Assembly: GCA_947044405.1 (NCBI GenBank)
Contig: CAMRHE010000357.1
Location: 1,039,501-1,103,500, forward strand
DNA from: Leptodactylus fallax
Taxonomy: Eukaryota; Chordata; Amphibia; Anura; Leptodactylidae
Reading direction: 5' to 3'
DNA length: 64,000 nucleotides
Below are positions 11,838 through 23,249 of this stretch, one piece after another (position 1 is the first letter of the stretch; every line of letters starts with the position of its first letter). Under the pieces are notes generated by a model. That model ran no database searches, had not been told where the DNA came from, and was given only the letters and a program-made list of their open reading frames with translations. A program made the translations under genes and the position numbers.

Positions 11838-12550
11838 TAAGAGAGAGCGCCCGCGAGCGCTGCTTATACAAAACAGATCCTCTGAACAATCTACAAGACT
11901 GGTAAGCTTATGAAACTAACCCTAAAGGGAGATTACTCTTATTCACATATACTGTTTCACAGTGTCTGGTATATGTCTTAGCACAATTACTAGAAGCTTT
12001 AAAGAAAACTGACACCTATCATTTATCCTCACCTAGAAACTTTATAGACAACTGATACCTATCATTTATCCTCACCTATTCCCATTATCTCTCCTTCATC
12101 TCTGTATATTCTCATCACCATAACAGAATGACATTTATAAATGTTCTATGGACAATAAACATTATGTATTCCCACCTCTAAACATAATAAGGACATATGT
12201 TAACCACCTGTATATTTCAGTTATGAATGTACTAAATCAATATGATTATGTCAGTCCTTTGATAAACCTTCCCCATTGTTTTAAAAAAAAAAAAAAACTT
12301 AGCAGCTGCACTTTTAAATAATGTTTAGCTAAAGATCCCGTATTAATATTTTGACTACTTATCTCTACACTATTCATCATAAGTTTATTTTCATTCATGT
12401 TTTTGAGATTTATCCATATAGAGGTGTCCAACAATGCAACACATGTTGATAGTCATCAAGCTGACAAGCTGTTCTTCTATTGACATACATTTGTATTACT
12501 ATATCAAAAAAATTTTTTTTTTTTTGCCTTTTGATTTTATTATGTATTTT
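11838..12550. other. AT-rich non-coding flank, unit B
   Basis: Same sequence as 3278-3988. No gene seen. Confidence 0.5.
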
Positions 12551-12554
12551 TTAA

Positions 12555-13202
12555 CTGCTTCCGTACCGCCCATAGACTATATACGTCCAGAAAGATTCAG
12601 CAACTGCACAAAATCGTGCAGCTGCTGAAAGGGGGAGCCAGCTGTAACTTCAGCCAGAGCTCCCAGAGAGAAGGCAGGGAAGGTTTATTACCTTCCCAAT
12701 CGCTGTGTATACAGTGCTCAATGAGTGCTGTATACAGCGCTATGGGTGCCGCCATCTTGCGGCTCCCCACCCGTCTGTTAGAGCTGCTGGGTCCTACAGG
12801 ACCCAGATCAGCTCTATAGTTATGTGAAAGCAACATGCAAGAGGCTGCATTCCTCCTGCAACTGGGGCTGGTACATTTAGGGAAAATCATCCTCCCGAAA
12901 AAAAAAAAAAGTCATCAGATGTCCCCAAAGGTCTATTATGACCTTATGAGGACACAATGTTAAAAAAAAAAAAAAAAAGTATAGAAAAGTAAAAGAAATG
13001 TAAATAAAATAATTAAAAAAATAAATAAAATAATACGCCAATAAAACGCCCTTATTACAGGTTATAGCCCCACCCCCGATGACACCATAAAAAATAAAAA
13101 TTACCGTAACGGAGAGGAAAAACTATTTTATAACGTTTTTTAGTAGCACTTTGTTTTATTAAATAAAAAAAATGAAAAGTGAAAAACAGACCCGTTTTCC
13201 CT
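12555..13202 (+). mobile_element. Left part of TTAA-flanked miniature element, unit B
   Basis: Copy of 3993-4617 after TTAA at 12551-12554. It keeps a GCCGCCATCTTGCGGC-type hairpin block missing from unit A. The hairpin at 12860-12890 differs from units A and C by a loop inversion. It ends at the same fusion to pol. Confidence 0.65.
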
Positions 13203-16013
13203 GGATGAATGTCCGGGTATGTGGCCAAGATCTAGGTAGGAAAGGCATTGTGGTGGTACAGGAGTCACATGAAGTAAAGGTCCCTGTCATTTTGGGGATG
13301 AATGTGTTAAAAGAATTAGATCAGATCCTCTTTGAAAAGAAAGGTCACGGTTATTGGAAAGAAACAACCACCCATCGCGCGGCCTACTCAAACAGCTTTC
13401 CAGCGGCTGATCCGGACGTGTGGCTTACAGAAAAGTTCGGATGCACAGCGTCCTCTGGCTCGAATTTCAGTCCCTTTGCATACAAAAGTTACACTGCCAC
13501 CCAGTCGGGAGACGATAGTGTCCATGCCCGTAGGCACCTGTCGGAAACTAGAGGGCATAGCTGTGTTGGTAGAACCACTGCAGGCAGCTGAAGGGGGTGT
13601 TGATCCGCTAGTGGCCCGTTCCTTGGCAATAGTTCGCAATGGAAGAGTACCACTTTGATGTGTAAACACTCAGGACCAGAGTGTGGACCTGACCCCAGGG
13701 AGACTGCTGGCTAACATCTATGTGACTCCGGAGGCAGTAAGGAAAGTAACTCCAATGCAGCTGAAGCCGTCTGAAAGGGATGAGTGGACCGTAACTGTGT
13801 CCATGGGAGAAGATAAGGAACCCACCTCTGAATGGAATGGCCGTGCAATTAGAGAAAAGATGAAGATGGATGCAAGTTCATGTTCTCTGGAATGGGTGCA
13901 GAAGGTAGATGAGCTGTTCTGGGAGAACCGAGCCACCTTTTCACGGTATGCTGAAGATTTTGGATGTACCACAGGGATCTACCATGAGATTACCACAGGA
14001 GACACCCCTCCAATTAGAGAGCGCTACCGACAAATTCCTCCACAGTTGTATCAGGAAGTGAAAGAATTGTTAGCTAAGATGCTACAGGGTGGGATCATCC
14101 AAGAAAGCCAGAGTCCCTGGGCGGCTCCTGTGGTATTAGTGAGAAAAAAGATGGGTCCATCCGATTTTGCGTAGACTATCGGAAGTTAAACGCTTGCACC
14201 GTACGAGATTCCTACCCCTTGCCACAGATTGAGGAGTCCCTCTCAGCGCTAGGGAGAGCCCGGTACTTCTCCTCGCTAGATCTAGCTAGTGGGTATTGGC
14301 AGGTGCCGATGGCCACAAAAGACAAGGAGAAGACGGTATTCATCTTGCCCATGGGACTATACGAATTTAACCGGATGCCCTTCAGGTTGACAAATGCACC
14401 CGGAACGTTTCAGCGGTTGATGGAGAAATGTCTCGGTGACTTCAACTTTGAGTTCACTCTCATCTACTTGGATGACATTATAGTGTATTCTGCGACCTTT
14501 GAAGACCATCTCCACCAGTTGGGGCAAGTATTTCGAAGATTGCGGGAACATGGGCACAAATTGAAACCCAGTAAATGTCGGTTGTTCCAATCTGAAATTG
14601 ATTACTTGGGTCACCGCGTATCAGGAGAAGGGGTGAGACCATCAAGAGACAAGATAGCGGCTGTACAAGATTGGCTGATACCGACTACCCTGCGAGAAGT
14701 GAGGGCGTTCCTTGGAGCAGCCGGTTACTATCGACGGTTTATTAAGGATTTCGCCAAGGTAGCAGCACCACTTAATGCTCTCCTACGAGGCACATCCGGT
14801 GGTCCAAAGAACCGGTCCGTGAAGTGGGGACCTGAACAGGAACAAGCCTTCCAGGCATTGAAGGATGCACTGACAACAGCCCCAATCTTGGCATATGCTG
14901 ATTACCACTTGCCGTTCCAGCTATATACAGATGCAAGCCTGTACAGTCTTGGAGCAGTGCTTTCCCAGCTTCAGGATGGCCAGGAGAGCGTCATAGCGTA
15001 CGGCAGACGGTCTTTGAGAGATTCTGAAAGAAACCCCCGAGAATTATAGTTCATTTAAGTTGGAGCTGTTGGCACTGGTATGGGCCATGACCGAGAAATT
15101 CTCAGAATATTTGACCGGTGCTGAAGTTTTAGTACTGACTGACAACAACCCACTAGCTCACCTGGAAAATGCCAAGCTCGGGGCGTTAGAGCAGAGGTGG
15201 ATAGCCCGAATGTCTAAGTTCAATTACCGCATTAAGTATCGGTCCAAGACAGAGAACCAGAATGCTGACGGACTTTCTAGGGTAACTGCCCAGACCCCCG
15301 CAGAAGACGTGGATCATGAGTTGGAGCATGTGGAAGTGCACGACTTCAGCAGATTTTCACAGGCCTTGGCCGCCGCTAATCAGTTTGAGATGGAGGGGAC
15401 TGAAATGGCTCCTTTCTTTGGTCCCTCACGACAGGAATGGGCACAGATACAACAGACCCATGAGGTGCTGGCGCAGATGATCAATTGTGTTGAGAAAGGC
15501 CAGAAGCCCTGTAGAGAGGAAAGAGAACGACTGACACGTGAGATATTATCTGTTCTGAGTCAGTGGGAAAAGCTGGAGATGAAAAATGGAGTGCTATGCC
15601 GAAAGGTCTATTTACCTTCTGAGATCGACATTCGATACCAAATTGTGGTGCCTAGTGAACTGGCTCGCTCGTTGGCAGTTGAGGCTCAAAATAAGAATGG
15701 ACATTTTGGTCATGAAAAGACCTTTCGTTGGTTACAGCGACTAATTTACTGCCCTGGTCTTTGTCAAATGGTCGGGGAGGTGTGCCGCGGCGGTCGGACT
15801 TGTGGGATCCATAAAAAAAAAGAAAAGAGGGCCCCCCCCCAAACCCTCGTGACCCAAAAACTTTTAAAAATTTTTAAATAAAAGACTATCTAATGGTGGG
15901 CCCATCCAATAGCGGACACCAGTATTGCCTCGTAATGGTGGATCACTTCACCAAATTTGCGGTGGTAACCGCCACCAAGGACCAGACAGCTGAGTCTACC
16001 ACCCTGTGCATAA
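13203..16013 (+). pseudogene. Ty3/gypsy pol pseudogene with 1-kb integrase deletion, unit C
   Basis: Duplicate of 4618-8425 starting at the same base. It shares the TGA at the protease-RT boundary and the +1 slip in the C run before the end of RNase H. Its own features are 4 extra bases near 13378, a 1-base loss instead of a gain in the A run near 14148, and a deletion joining the position equal to 7407 directly to the one equal to 8409 (join at 15996/15997). This removes the second catalytic aspartate, the glutamate and the integrase C-terminus, about 1001 bp. The stretch 15770-15885 is corrupted. YLDD is intact near 14465-14476. Confidence 0.9.
15770..15885. other. Corrupted consensus inside pol, unit C
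   Basis: Compared with 7183-7298, this stretch shows dense changes mostly toward neighbouring homopolymers (runs of A, G and C), while both sides match the other unit closely. This looks like a sequencing or polishing error. Confidence 0.6.
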
Positions 16014-16077
16014 AAGTACAACCCTCTGGATATACAGTCATAGGCAGGGACTGCCAATCTTAAAGTGGGGTGGAATA

Positions 16078-17063
16078 TGTAAGAGACAGCCAATGTTGTC
16101 CTAAGCTTCATTTGTCTGTATAAACTGTTAATGCTGAATGTGTTTCTGTGATTCTGTACATTTAAGACAGCAGCCATTGTAATTGTGACATGACGCTGGA
16201 GAGACACCCCCCCCCCCCTTTTATGTCAGCCTGCCTGTTCTGCAGACAGAGTGTGAGCAGAGAAGCAGGAAGTGACGAGACAGAGAGCAGCAGCCATCTT
16301 GGCAAGAGAGAAGACAGGTGTCTGTGCTGTATTGAACTAGTGTGGAGATTTTTCTGTACAGCTAAGCTGTATCTTGGTCCAGAGACAAACAGAGTGTAAA
16401 GAGACAACAGGACTAGTGAGTCTACGTGAAAGGAACTGTGCTCAGTGGCTGATCAGTGAGACTGACATTGTGACTGTGTATATGGATACCACAGATAGAG
16501 ACTCGCAGTGCTGTTGACGTACTGGACAGTAACTGCTAAATCCTGGCTTACATCCCAGCTCAGTGTATGGATTCTGCAGGACTGTCAGTGTGCTGAATGG
16601 AATCTGCTTTTGGATTACATTGCATTCATTTGGTTTCCCTGTTAAAGAGGACTTCATTTCTCCCAAGATCCTGATAACCGTGAGGAGAGGACGCTTCACT
16701 ATAAAAGAAAAGACCGACTTTGGGCCCCACCGCGCGCTTGTAAGCGGTCCATCTGGACCACTGGGGAAAAGGGGGTGCACCCAAATGTGAAGTCAGGGTC
16801 AGTTAGGGATAGTTTTGAGTATATTGTTCATTCAGAGTCCATACTGCAGAAGTGGACAGAGTAAAAGTAGAAACCATTGCAGAATTTGCCTTGAAATTAT
16901 TCATGCTATATTGTATATTTTGCTTGTCTTTATCCCTGTCATTTTACCTTTAACTAGCCTTTATTAATTTATAGTAAATATATTTTTTTTTTTCTTGAAC
17001 TACCGCGTGTGCGTTCATTTCTGGTTGCGGAGTCCAAACCACCTGCCTTGCTCTCGGTTCACA
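16078..17063 (+). mobile_element. Complete gypsy 3' LTR, unit C
   Basis: Same LTR as 8490-9473 with about eight private substitutions (for example GTTC to GTAC near 16158 and CAACC to CACCC near 16780) and a longer T run near 16985. TATA box at 16700-16707. Confidence 0.9.
16700..16707 (+). promoter_or_regulatory. TATA box of LTR, unit C
   Basis: TATAAAAG at the same LTR position as 551-558. Confidence 0.6.
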
Positions 17064-17541
17064 ATATATTTCTGTAAAGTGAACTAACGTCTAGGGTCCC
17101 CCATCTATACATATTCTTCAAGGGGATCTGTAAGATTGTTTTAATCAAGTCTGCAGAATCTTTGATTTATGAAGGGAGTTGAACAACATATTTCTGTAAT
17201 ATGGTGTCCGCATATTGGGAAAGATTCCTAGCTAGCGAGTGTATTCCTGATATTATTGGTCTACCTGGTGGATTGTATTGATCCTTATGGATCTTGGGTA
17301 AATGATAGAAGGGTTATTAATTGTTAGGAGTCTTTTTTCTTTTTTTTCAGACCCCTTTTGGTAAGGGCCCCCCGCGGGGGGCGCCCCTCTTTTGTGTGGT
17401 GTGGTGTTGGGGGGGGTGGGGGGGGGGGGGGGGTTTTTATAAAAAATTTTTTTTAAATAAAATAATAAAAAAAAACCCACAAAAATAAAAAATATTTTTT
17501 TAAAAATTTACACTAAATTTAAAAAAAAAAAATAAAAAAAT

Positions 17542-17590
<49 letters not shown>

Positions 17591-18232
17591 AATATTTTAA
17601 AACCAACCAACAACAACTAACAAAAAAAAAAAAAAAAAAAAGACTTCATACCATGACCAACAAAAAAAAAGCCAACAACCCAAACCCCAAACACACCCCC
17701 AACCCAAAACAACAAAACAACAACAACAACCAAAAACCCCCACCATAGGAAGGAAGCCCAGGAACTTTTAACCCAAAACAAAAAAAAAAAAACCACCACA
17801 CCACCCCACCCACACCCCCCCGCCAACACACACCAGGGTGGCAAATTAACTGCAGGCACTCCCCCGGACAACTTTGGCAAGCCGCTTCATTTTTATCAAG
17901 AACTCTGTGGCCCCCCCCCCCCTAGTAAAGGCTTCCTGTATGAGATGCTCATATTTTGATTGATGTGTTATAGCTTGGGTTTGTGGAGAGGGTTTGGTCC
18001 GAGTAGGACTGTGTCCTCAGATAAAATTCTTGAGGGTGCCCCCATTCTAAATTACTTCATTGACTATAGGTGTCCCTATTCTATATCACAATTCTCCCAC
18101 CTTTATCTGCACTCCGAATGATTAGTATTTTTCTTGAGTGATTTGAGAACTTTTAGTTCACTGTGATGAAGGTTCTTTGAATTAATTGGAGGTATGCGTC
18201 TGAGATCTGTTGCTACAAGAGAATAAAAGGTT
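17064..18232 (-). pseudogene. Penelope-like RT fragment, unit C, broken by junk tract
   Basis: Same fragment as 913-1490, interrupted from about 17332 to 17905 by low-complexity sequence absent from units A and B. Several small extra insertions lie near 17910, 17998 and 18030. The PPGRPI-like block (about 17240-17270) and ADKGG block (about 18090-18120) are on opposite sides of the interruption. Confidence 0.55.
17332..17905. other. Probable gap-fill or error tract
   Basis: About 570 bases of poly-A, poly-G, poly-C and CA- and AAC-rich sequence. It is inserted where units A and B are continuous. The sequence TTTTTATCAAGAACTCTGT from the intact locus resumes at its right edge, and a garbled version of it stands at its left edge. 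This fits a badly resolved gap better than a biological insertion. Confidence 0.6.
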
Positions 18233-18418
18233 TCAATGTTGCTACCCCTGACAGATAGTCTGTAACTACTAACGCAAGCACACTGCCACCAGATAGGGAA
18301 TCCCCGCTACCCGGGAACCTCCATGTGTGCAGCGTCAGAGATTTTCCACTGCGCATGCGCGAATCATCGTAGCGCGGAGAATCCCCTTCCTCCGCTACGC
18401 TCAGTAATCCCATAGATA

Positions 18419-20017
18419 CAGTGGGGAAAAAAAGTATTTAGTCAGCCACCAATTGTGCAAGTTCTCCCACTTAAAAAGATGAGAGAGGCCTGTAATAGAC
18501 ATCATAGGTAGACCTCAACTATGAGAGACAAAATGAGAAAACATATCTAGAAAATAACATTGTCTGATTTTTAAAGAATTTATTTTCAAATTATAGTGGA
18601 AAATAAGTATTTGGTCAATAACAAAAGTTCATCTCAATACTTTGTTATATATCCTTTGTTGGCAATGACAGAGGTCAAACGTTTTCTGTAAGTCTTCACA
18701 AGGTTGGCACACACTGTTGCTGATATGTGGGCCCATTTCACCATGCAGATCTCCTCTAGAGCAGTGATATTTTGGGACTGTCGCTGGGCAACACGAACTT
18801 TCAACTCCCTCCAAAGGTTTTCTATGGGGTTGAGATCTGGAGACTGGTTAGGCCACTCCAGGACCTTGAAATGCTTCTTACGAAGTCACTCCTTCGTTGC
18901 CCTGGCGGTGTGCTTGGGATTATTGTCATGCTGAAATACCCAACCACATTTCATCTTCAATGCCCTTGCTGATGGAAGGAGGTTTGCACTCAAAATCTCA
19001 TGATACATGGCCCCATTCATTCTTTCATGTACACGGATCAGTCGTCCTGGTCCCTTTGTAGAGAAACAGCCCCAAAGCATGATGTTGCCACCCCCATGCT
19101 TCACAGTAGGTATGTTGTTCTTTGGATGCAACTCAGCATTCACACTCCTCCAAACATGACAAGTTGTGTTTCTACCAAACAGTTCTACTTTGGTTTCATC
19201 TGACCATGACATTCTTCCAATACTCTTCTGGAACATCCAGATGCTCTCTAGCAAACTTCAGATGGGCCCGGATATGTACTTGCTTAAGCAGGGGGACACG
19301 TCTGGCACTGCAGGATCTAAGTTCCTGGCGGCGTAGTGTGTTACTGACGGTAGCCTTTGTTACGTTAGTCCCAGCTTTCTGCAGATCATTCACTAGGTCC
19401 CCCCGTGTGGTTCTGGGATTTTTGCTCACCGTTCTTGTGATCATTTTGACCCCACGGGGTGAGATCTTGCATGGAGCCCCTGATCGAGGGAGATTATCAG
19501 TGGTCTTGTATGTCTTCCATTTTCTAATTATTGCTACCACAGTTGATTTATTCACACCAAGCTGCTTTCCTATTGCAGATTCAGTCTTCCCAACCTGGTG
19601 CAGGTCTACAATTTTGTTTCTGGTGTCCTTCCACAGCTCTTTGGTCTTCACCATAGTGGAGTTTGGAGTGTGACTGTTTGAGGTTGTGGACAGGTGTCTT
19701 TTATACTGATAACAATGTCAAACAGGTGCCATTACTACAGGTAATGAGTGGAGGACAGAGGAGCCTCTTAAAGAAGTTACAGGTCTGTGAGAGCCAGAAA
19801 TCTTGCTTGTTTGTAGGTAACCAAATACTTATTTTCCACCATCATTTGCAAATAAATTCTTTAAAAATCAGACAATGTGATTTTCTGGATTTGTTTTCTC
19901 ATTTTGTCTCTCATAGTTGAGGTCTACCTATGAAGTCAATTACAGGCCTCTCTCATCTTTTTAAGTGCGAGAACTTGCACAATTGGTGGCTGACTAAATA
20001 CTTTTTTTTCCCCGCTG
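18419..20017 (-). mobile_element. Tc1-like DNA transposon, unit C
   Basis: Duplicate of 1677-3275 with TA at 18417-18418 and 20018-20019. Confidence 0.93.
18634..19654 (-). pseudogene. Tc1 transposase pseudogene, unit C
   Basis: Third copy with the same frameshift and the same TGA (18886-18888). Private changes include TLRRQEL in place of ILRRQGL near 19320 and an R to H change near 19000. SDET, QHDNNP and NPIENLW blocks are all legible. Confidence 0.93.
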
Positions 20018-20019
20018 TA

Positions 20020-20731
20020 TAAGAGAGAGCGCCCGCGAGCGCTGCTCATACAAAACAGATCCTCTGAACAATCTACAAGACTGGTAAGCTTATGAAACTA
20101 ACCCTAAAGGGAGATTACTCTTATTCACATATACTGTTTCACAGTGTCTGGTATATGCCTTAGCACAATTACTAGAAGCTTTAAAGAAAACTGACACCTA
20201 TCATTTATCCTCACCTAGAAGCTTTATAGACAACTGATACCTATCATTTATCCTCACCTATTCCCATTATCTCTCCTTCATCTCTGTATATTCTCATCAC
20301 CATAACAGAATGACATTTATAAATGTTCTATGGACAATAGACATTATGTATTCCCACCTCTAAACATAAAAAGGACATATGTTAACCACCTGTATATTTC
20401 AGTTATGAATGTACTATATCAATATGATTATGTCAGTCCTTTGATAAACCTTCCCCATTGTTTTAAAAAAAAAAAAAACTTAGCAGCTGCACTTTTAAAT
20501 AATGTTTAGCTAAAGATCCCGTATTAATATTTTGACTACTTATATCTATACTATTCATCATAAGTTTATTTTCATTCATGTTTTTGAGATTTATCCATAT
20601 AGAGGTGTCCAACAATGCAACACATGTTGATAGTCATCAAGCTGACAAGCTGTTCTTCTATTGACATACATTTGTATTACTATAACAAAAAATTTTTTTT
20701 TTTTTTGCCTTTTGATTTTATTATGTATTTT
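20020..20731. other. AT-rich non-coding flank, unit C
   Basis: Same sequence as 3278-3988. No gene seen. Confidence 0.5.
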
Positions 20732-21470
20732 TTAACTGCTTCCGTACCGCCCATAGACTACGTCCAGAAAAGACTCAGCAACTGCACAAAATCGTGCAGC
20801 TGCTGAAAGGGGGAGCCAGCTGTAACTTCAGCCGGAGCTCCCAGAGAGAAGGCAGGGAAGGTTTGTTACCTTCCCTGCCTTCCCAATCGCTGTGTATACA
20901 GTGCTCAATGAGTGCTGTATACAGCGCTATGGGTGCCGCCATCTTGCGGCTCCCCACCCGTCTGTTAGAGCTGCTGGGTCCTACAGGACCCAGATCAGCT
21001 CTATAGTTATGTGAAAGCAACATGCAGGAGGCTGCATTCCTCCTGCAACTGGGGCTAAATGTACCAGCCCCAGTTACAGGGAAAATCATCCTCCCGAAAA
21101 AAAAAAAAAAAGTCATCAGATGTCCCCAAAGGTCTATTATGACCTTATGAGGTCACAATGTTAAAAAAAAAAAAAAAAAGTATAGAAAAGTAAAAGAAAT
21201 GTAAATAAAATAATTAAAAAAATAAATAAAATAATACGCCAATAAAATGCCCTTATTACAGGTTATAGCCCCACCCCCGACGACACCATAAAAAATAAAA
21301 ATTACCGTAACGGAGAGGAAAAACTATTTTATAAAGTTTTTTAGTAGCACTTTGTTTTATTAAATAAAAAAAATGAAAAGTGAAAAACAGACCCGTTTTC
21401 CCTCCTCTTTTGTTTATATTTTCCAGGATATAAAAAAAATTAACACACATGCAAAAATAAAAACAGCATA

Positions 21471-22665
21471 AAATGTTCTTTGACTTCTCCAGTGCTTTTA
21501 ACACCATACAGCCCAGGTTATTGAGGGACAAGCTGGGCCTTGCTGGAGTGGACCACCACCTCTCCAACTGGATCCTAGACTACCTCACAAATCGACCTCA
21601 ATACGTGAGAGCCCAAGACTGTGTGTCAGGTACCGTGATCTGTAATACGGGGGCACCTCAGGGTACGGTTCTCGCCCCTTTCCTCTTCACACTGTACACT
21701 GCAGATTTTAGGTGCAACTCATCCAGCTGCTACCTACAGAAGTATTCTGACGACTCTGCAATAGTGGGTCTCATCACAGATGATGATGTCAGGGAGTACA
21801 GAGAACTGAACCGGGATTTTGTGGACTGGTGCCACCAGAACCACCTGAAGATTAACGCGGGGAAGACCAAGGAGATGGTGGTGGACTTCCGCAAAGGCAG
21901 AAGCCCTCCTAAACCAGTGGACATCCTGGGGACGGGCATCGAGATTGTGAACACCTATAAGTACCTGGGTTTGCTCCTTAATAATAAGCTGGACTGGGCA
22001 GATCATATGGAAGCCCTGTACAGGAAGGGTCACAGCAGTCTCTACCTGCTTAGGAAACTGAGAGCCTTTGGAATCCGGGGGGCACTTCTTAGAACTTTCT
22101 TCAACTCGGTAGTGGCATCAGCCATCTTCTTTGGAGTGGCCTGCTGGGGGAGCAGTATATCAACCAGGGACAGAAATAAACTTGACAAGCTGATTAGAAA
22201 GGCCAGCTCTGTCCTGGGGAGCCCACTGGACCCAGTGCAGGTGGTGGGTGACAGAGGGATACTGTCTGTGGTGAGCTCCATGCAGAAGAAGTCCCATTCC
22301 ATGCATGAGACTGTGATCGCGCTGAGCAGTACTGTCAGTGACCGACTGCTCCACCCTAGGTGTGAGAAGGAGTGCTATCGGAAGTCTTTCCTCCCCACCG
22401 CGGTTAGGCTGTACAACCAACACCGACCTAAGTGGAGATCATTACACACAGAAAACTGAAATATCTCTCTGCCTCTTAAATCCCCCCCCCCCCCACCTCC
22501 TCTGCTATGTCCTATCTGTCTGTCTGCTATCAAAGTAATGCCTCTCACCTTGGAACATTCCTGTACATGTTGTATTTGTATTTGCTTATCTTATCTTTGC
22601 TGCTGTAACACACTGAATTTCCCCATTGTGGGACTATTAAAGGACTATTATTATTATTATTATTA
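21471..22665 (+). mobile_element. 5'-truncated Rex1/L2-type LINE
   Basis: The insertion starts inside the RT coding region and ends in a short 3' UTR with a (ATT)n tail at about 22646-22665. This is the usual form of 5'-truncated insertions in this part of the Jockey superfamily. It sits within the miniature element 20736-22793. Confidence 0.8.
21473..22459 (+). pseudogene. LINE reverse transcriptase, C-terminal 328 residues
   Basis: An open frame to its natural stop covering the RT from motif A onward. DFSSAFNTI (motif A) is at the very start, GAPQGTVLAPFLFTLY (motif B) about residues 60-75, YSDD (motif C) at 21743-21754, then AGKTKEMVVDF, YKYLGLLL and the C-terminal region with FFGVACWGSS. 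The endonuclease and RT N-terminus are missing because of 5' truncation, so it cannot act. The motifs fit the Rex1/L2 branch of non-LTR retrotransposons, which make cDNA at nicked chromosomal DNA. The lack of stops and shifts suggests a fairly young insertion. A diverged relative lies at 57063-58857. Confidence 0.85.
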
Positions 22666-22797
22666 TAAAAATAAAGCCCTATGTGTGACCGAAAAAAGAC
22701 GCAGAAATTAGTTGAACGCTTATGATAAAAATGTTATAGCCCTCCAAATCCGCACATACAAAAAACTTGAAAATGTGCCTGGTATGGAAGTGGTTAA

Positions 22798-23249
22798 GAT
22801 GCATGTATTTATTTGACTTGATTGGAATAGATTATATATTGAATACTATGTTTTATCATTTTAACAGTTTTTATGCCCCGAAACGTGTTGTGCCCATTGT
22901 TTCCATAAATGTGATTGCCTACTATCACCAACTGTGATTGGGGGTTATTTCCTATGAGCGTGGGTTGGTATATCCGATTCTTGGGTAACCATCTGCTGTG
23001 TCTTTTGCTATTCCACTTTTGAAAATTGACTTGCTCTGTGCCCCACAGTTTTGACCACCACTACAGCTACCATGACCATCCCAATAGCTCAGCTATCAGA
23101 GGGACTATTACCCCCATTAGGTCCTACTATAACACCTGTATCCTCTGGGATACCACATATTTTCGGTGGGCTGAGGTCTGACCAGTGACCCTGGGCTGCC
23201 AGGACCCCACATACCTGGTTGATTCTGCCTCAATGAGAGGAATGCATAG
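22798..23249. other. Non-coding interval
   Basis: No gene seen. It contains a CCCCGAAACGTG block near 22875 of the sort seen in frog repeats, and no clear element ends. Confidence 0.3.

Larger units (their letters stand above)
20736..22793 (+). mobile_element. Complete TTAA-flanked miniature element carrying a LINE insertion
   Basis: TTAA at 20732-20735 and 22794-22797. Left end CTGCTTCCGTACC and right end GGTATGGAAGTGG are imperfect inverted repeats. The interior is hairpin-rich (20780-21080), then AT-rich. A LINE fragment (21471-22665) splits it. Without the LINE it is about 0.86 kb. Units A and B end inside this element at the base equal to 21403, which marks the right breakpoint of the duplicated segment. 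Confidence 0.65.

Noticed and set aside
17617..17880. 87-codon minus-strand frame with long hydrophobic runs
   Set aside because: It lies in the suspected gap-fill tract and reflects homopolymers.
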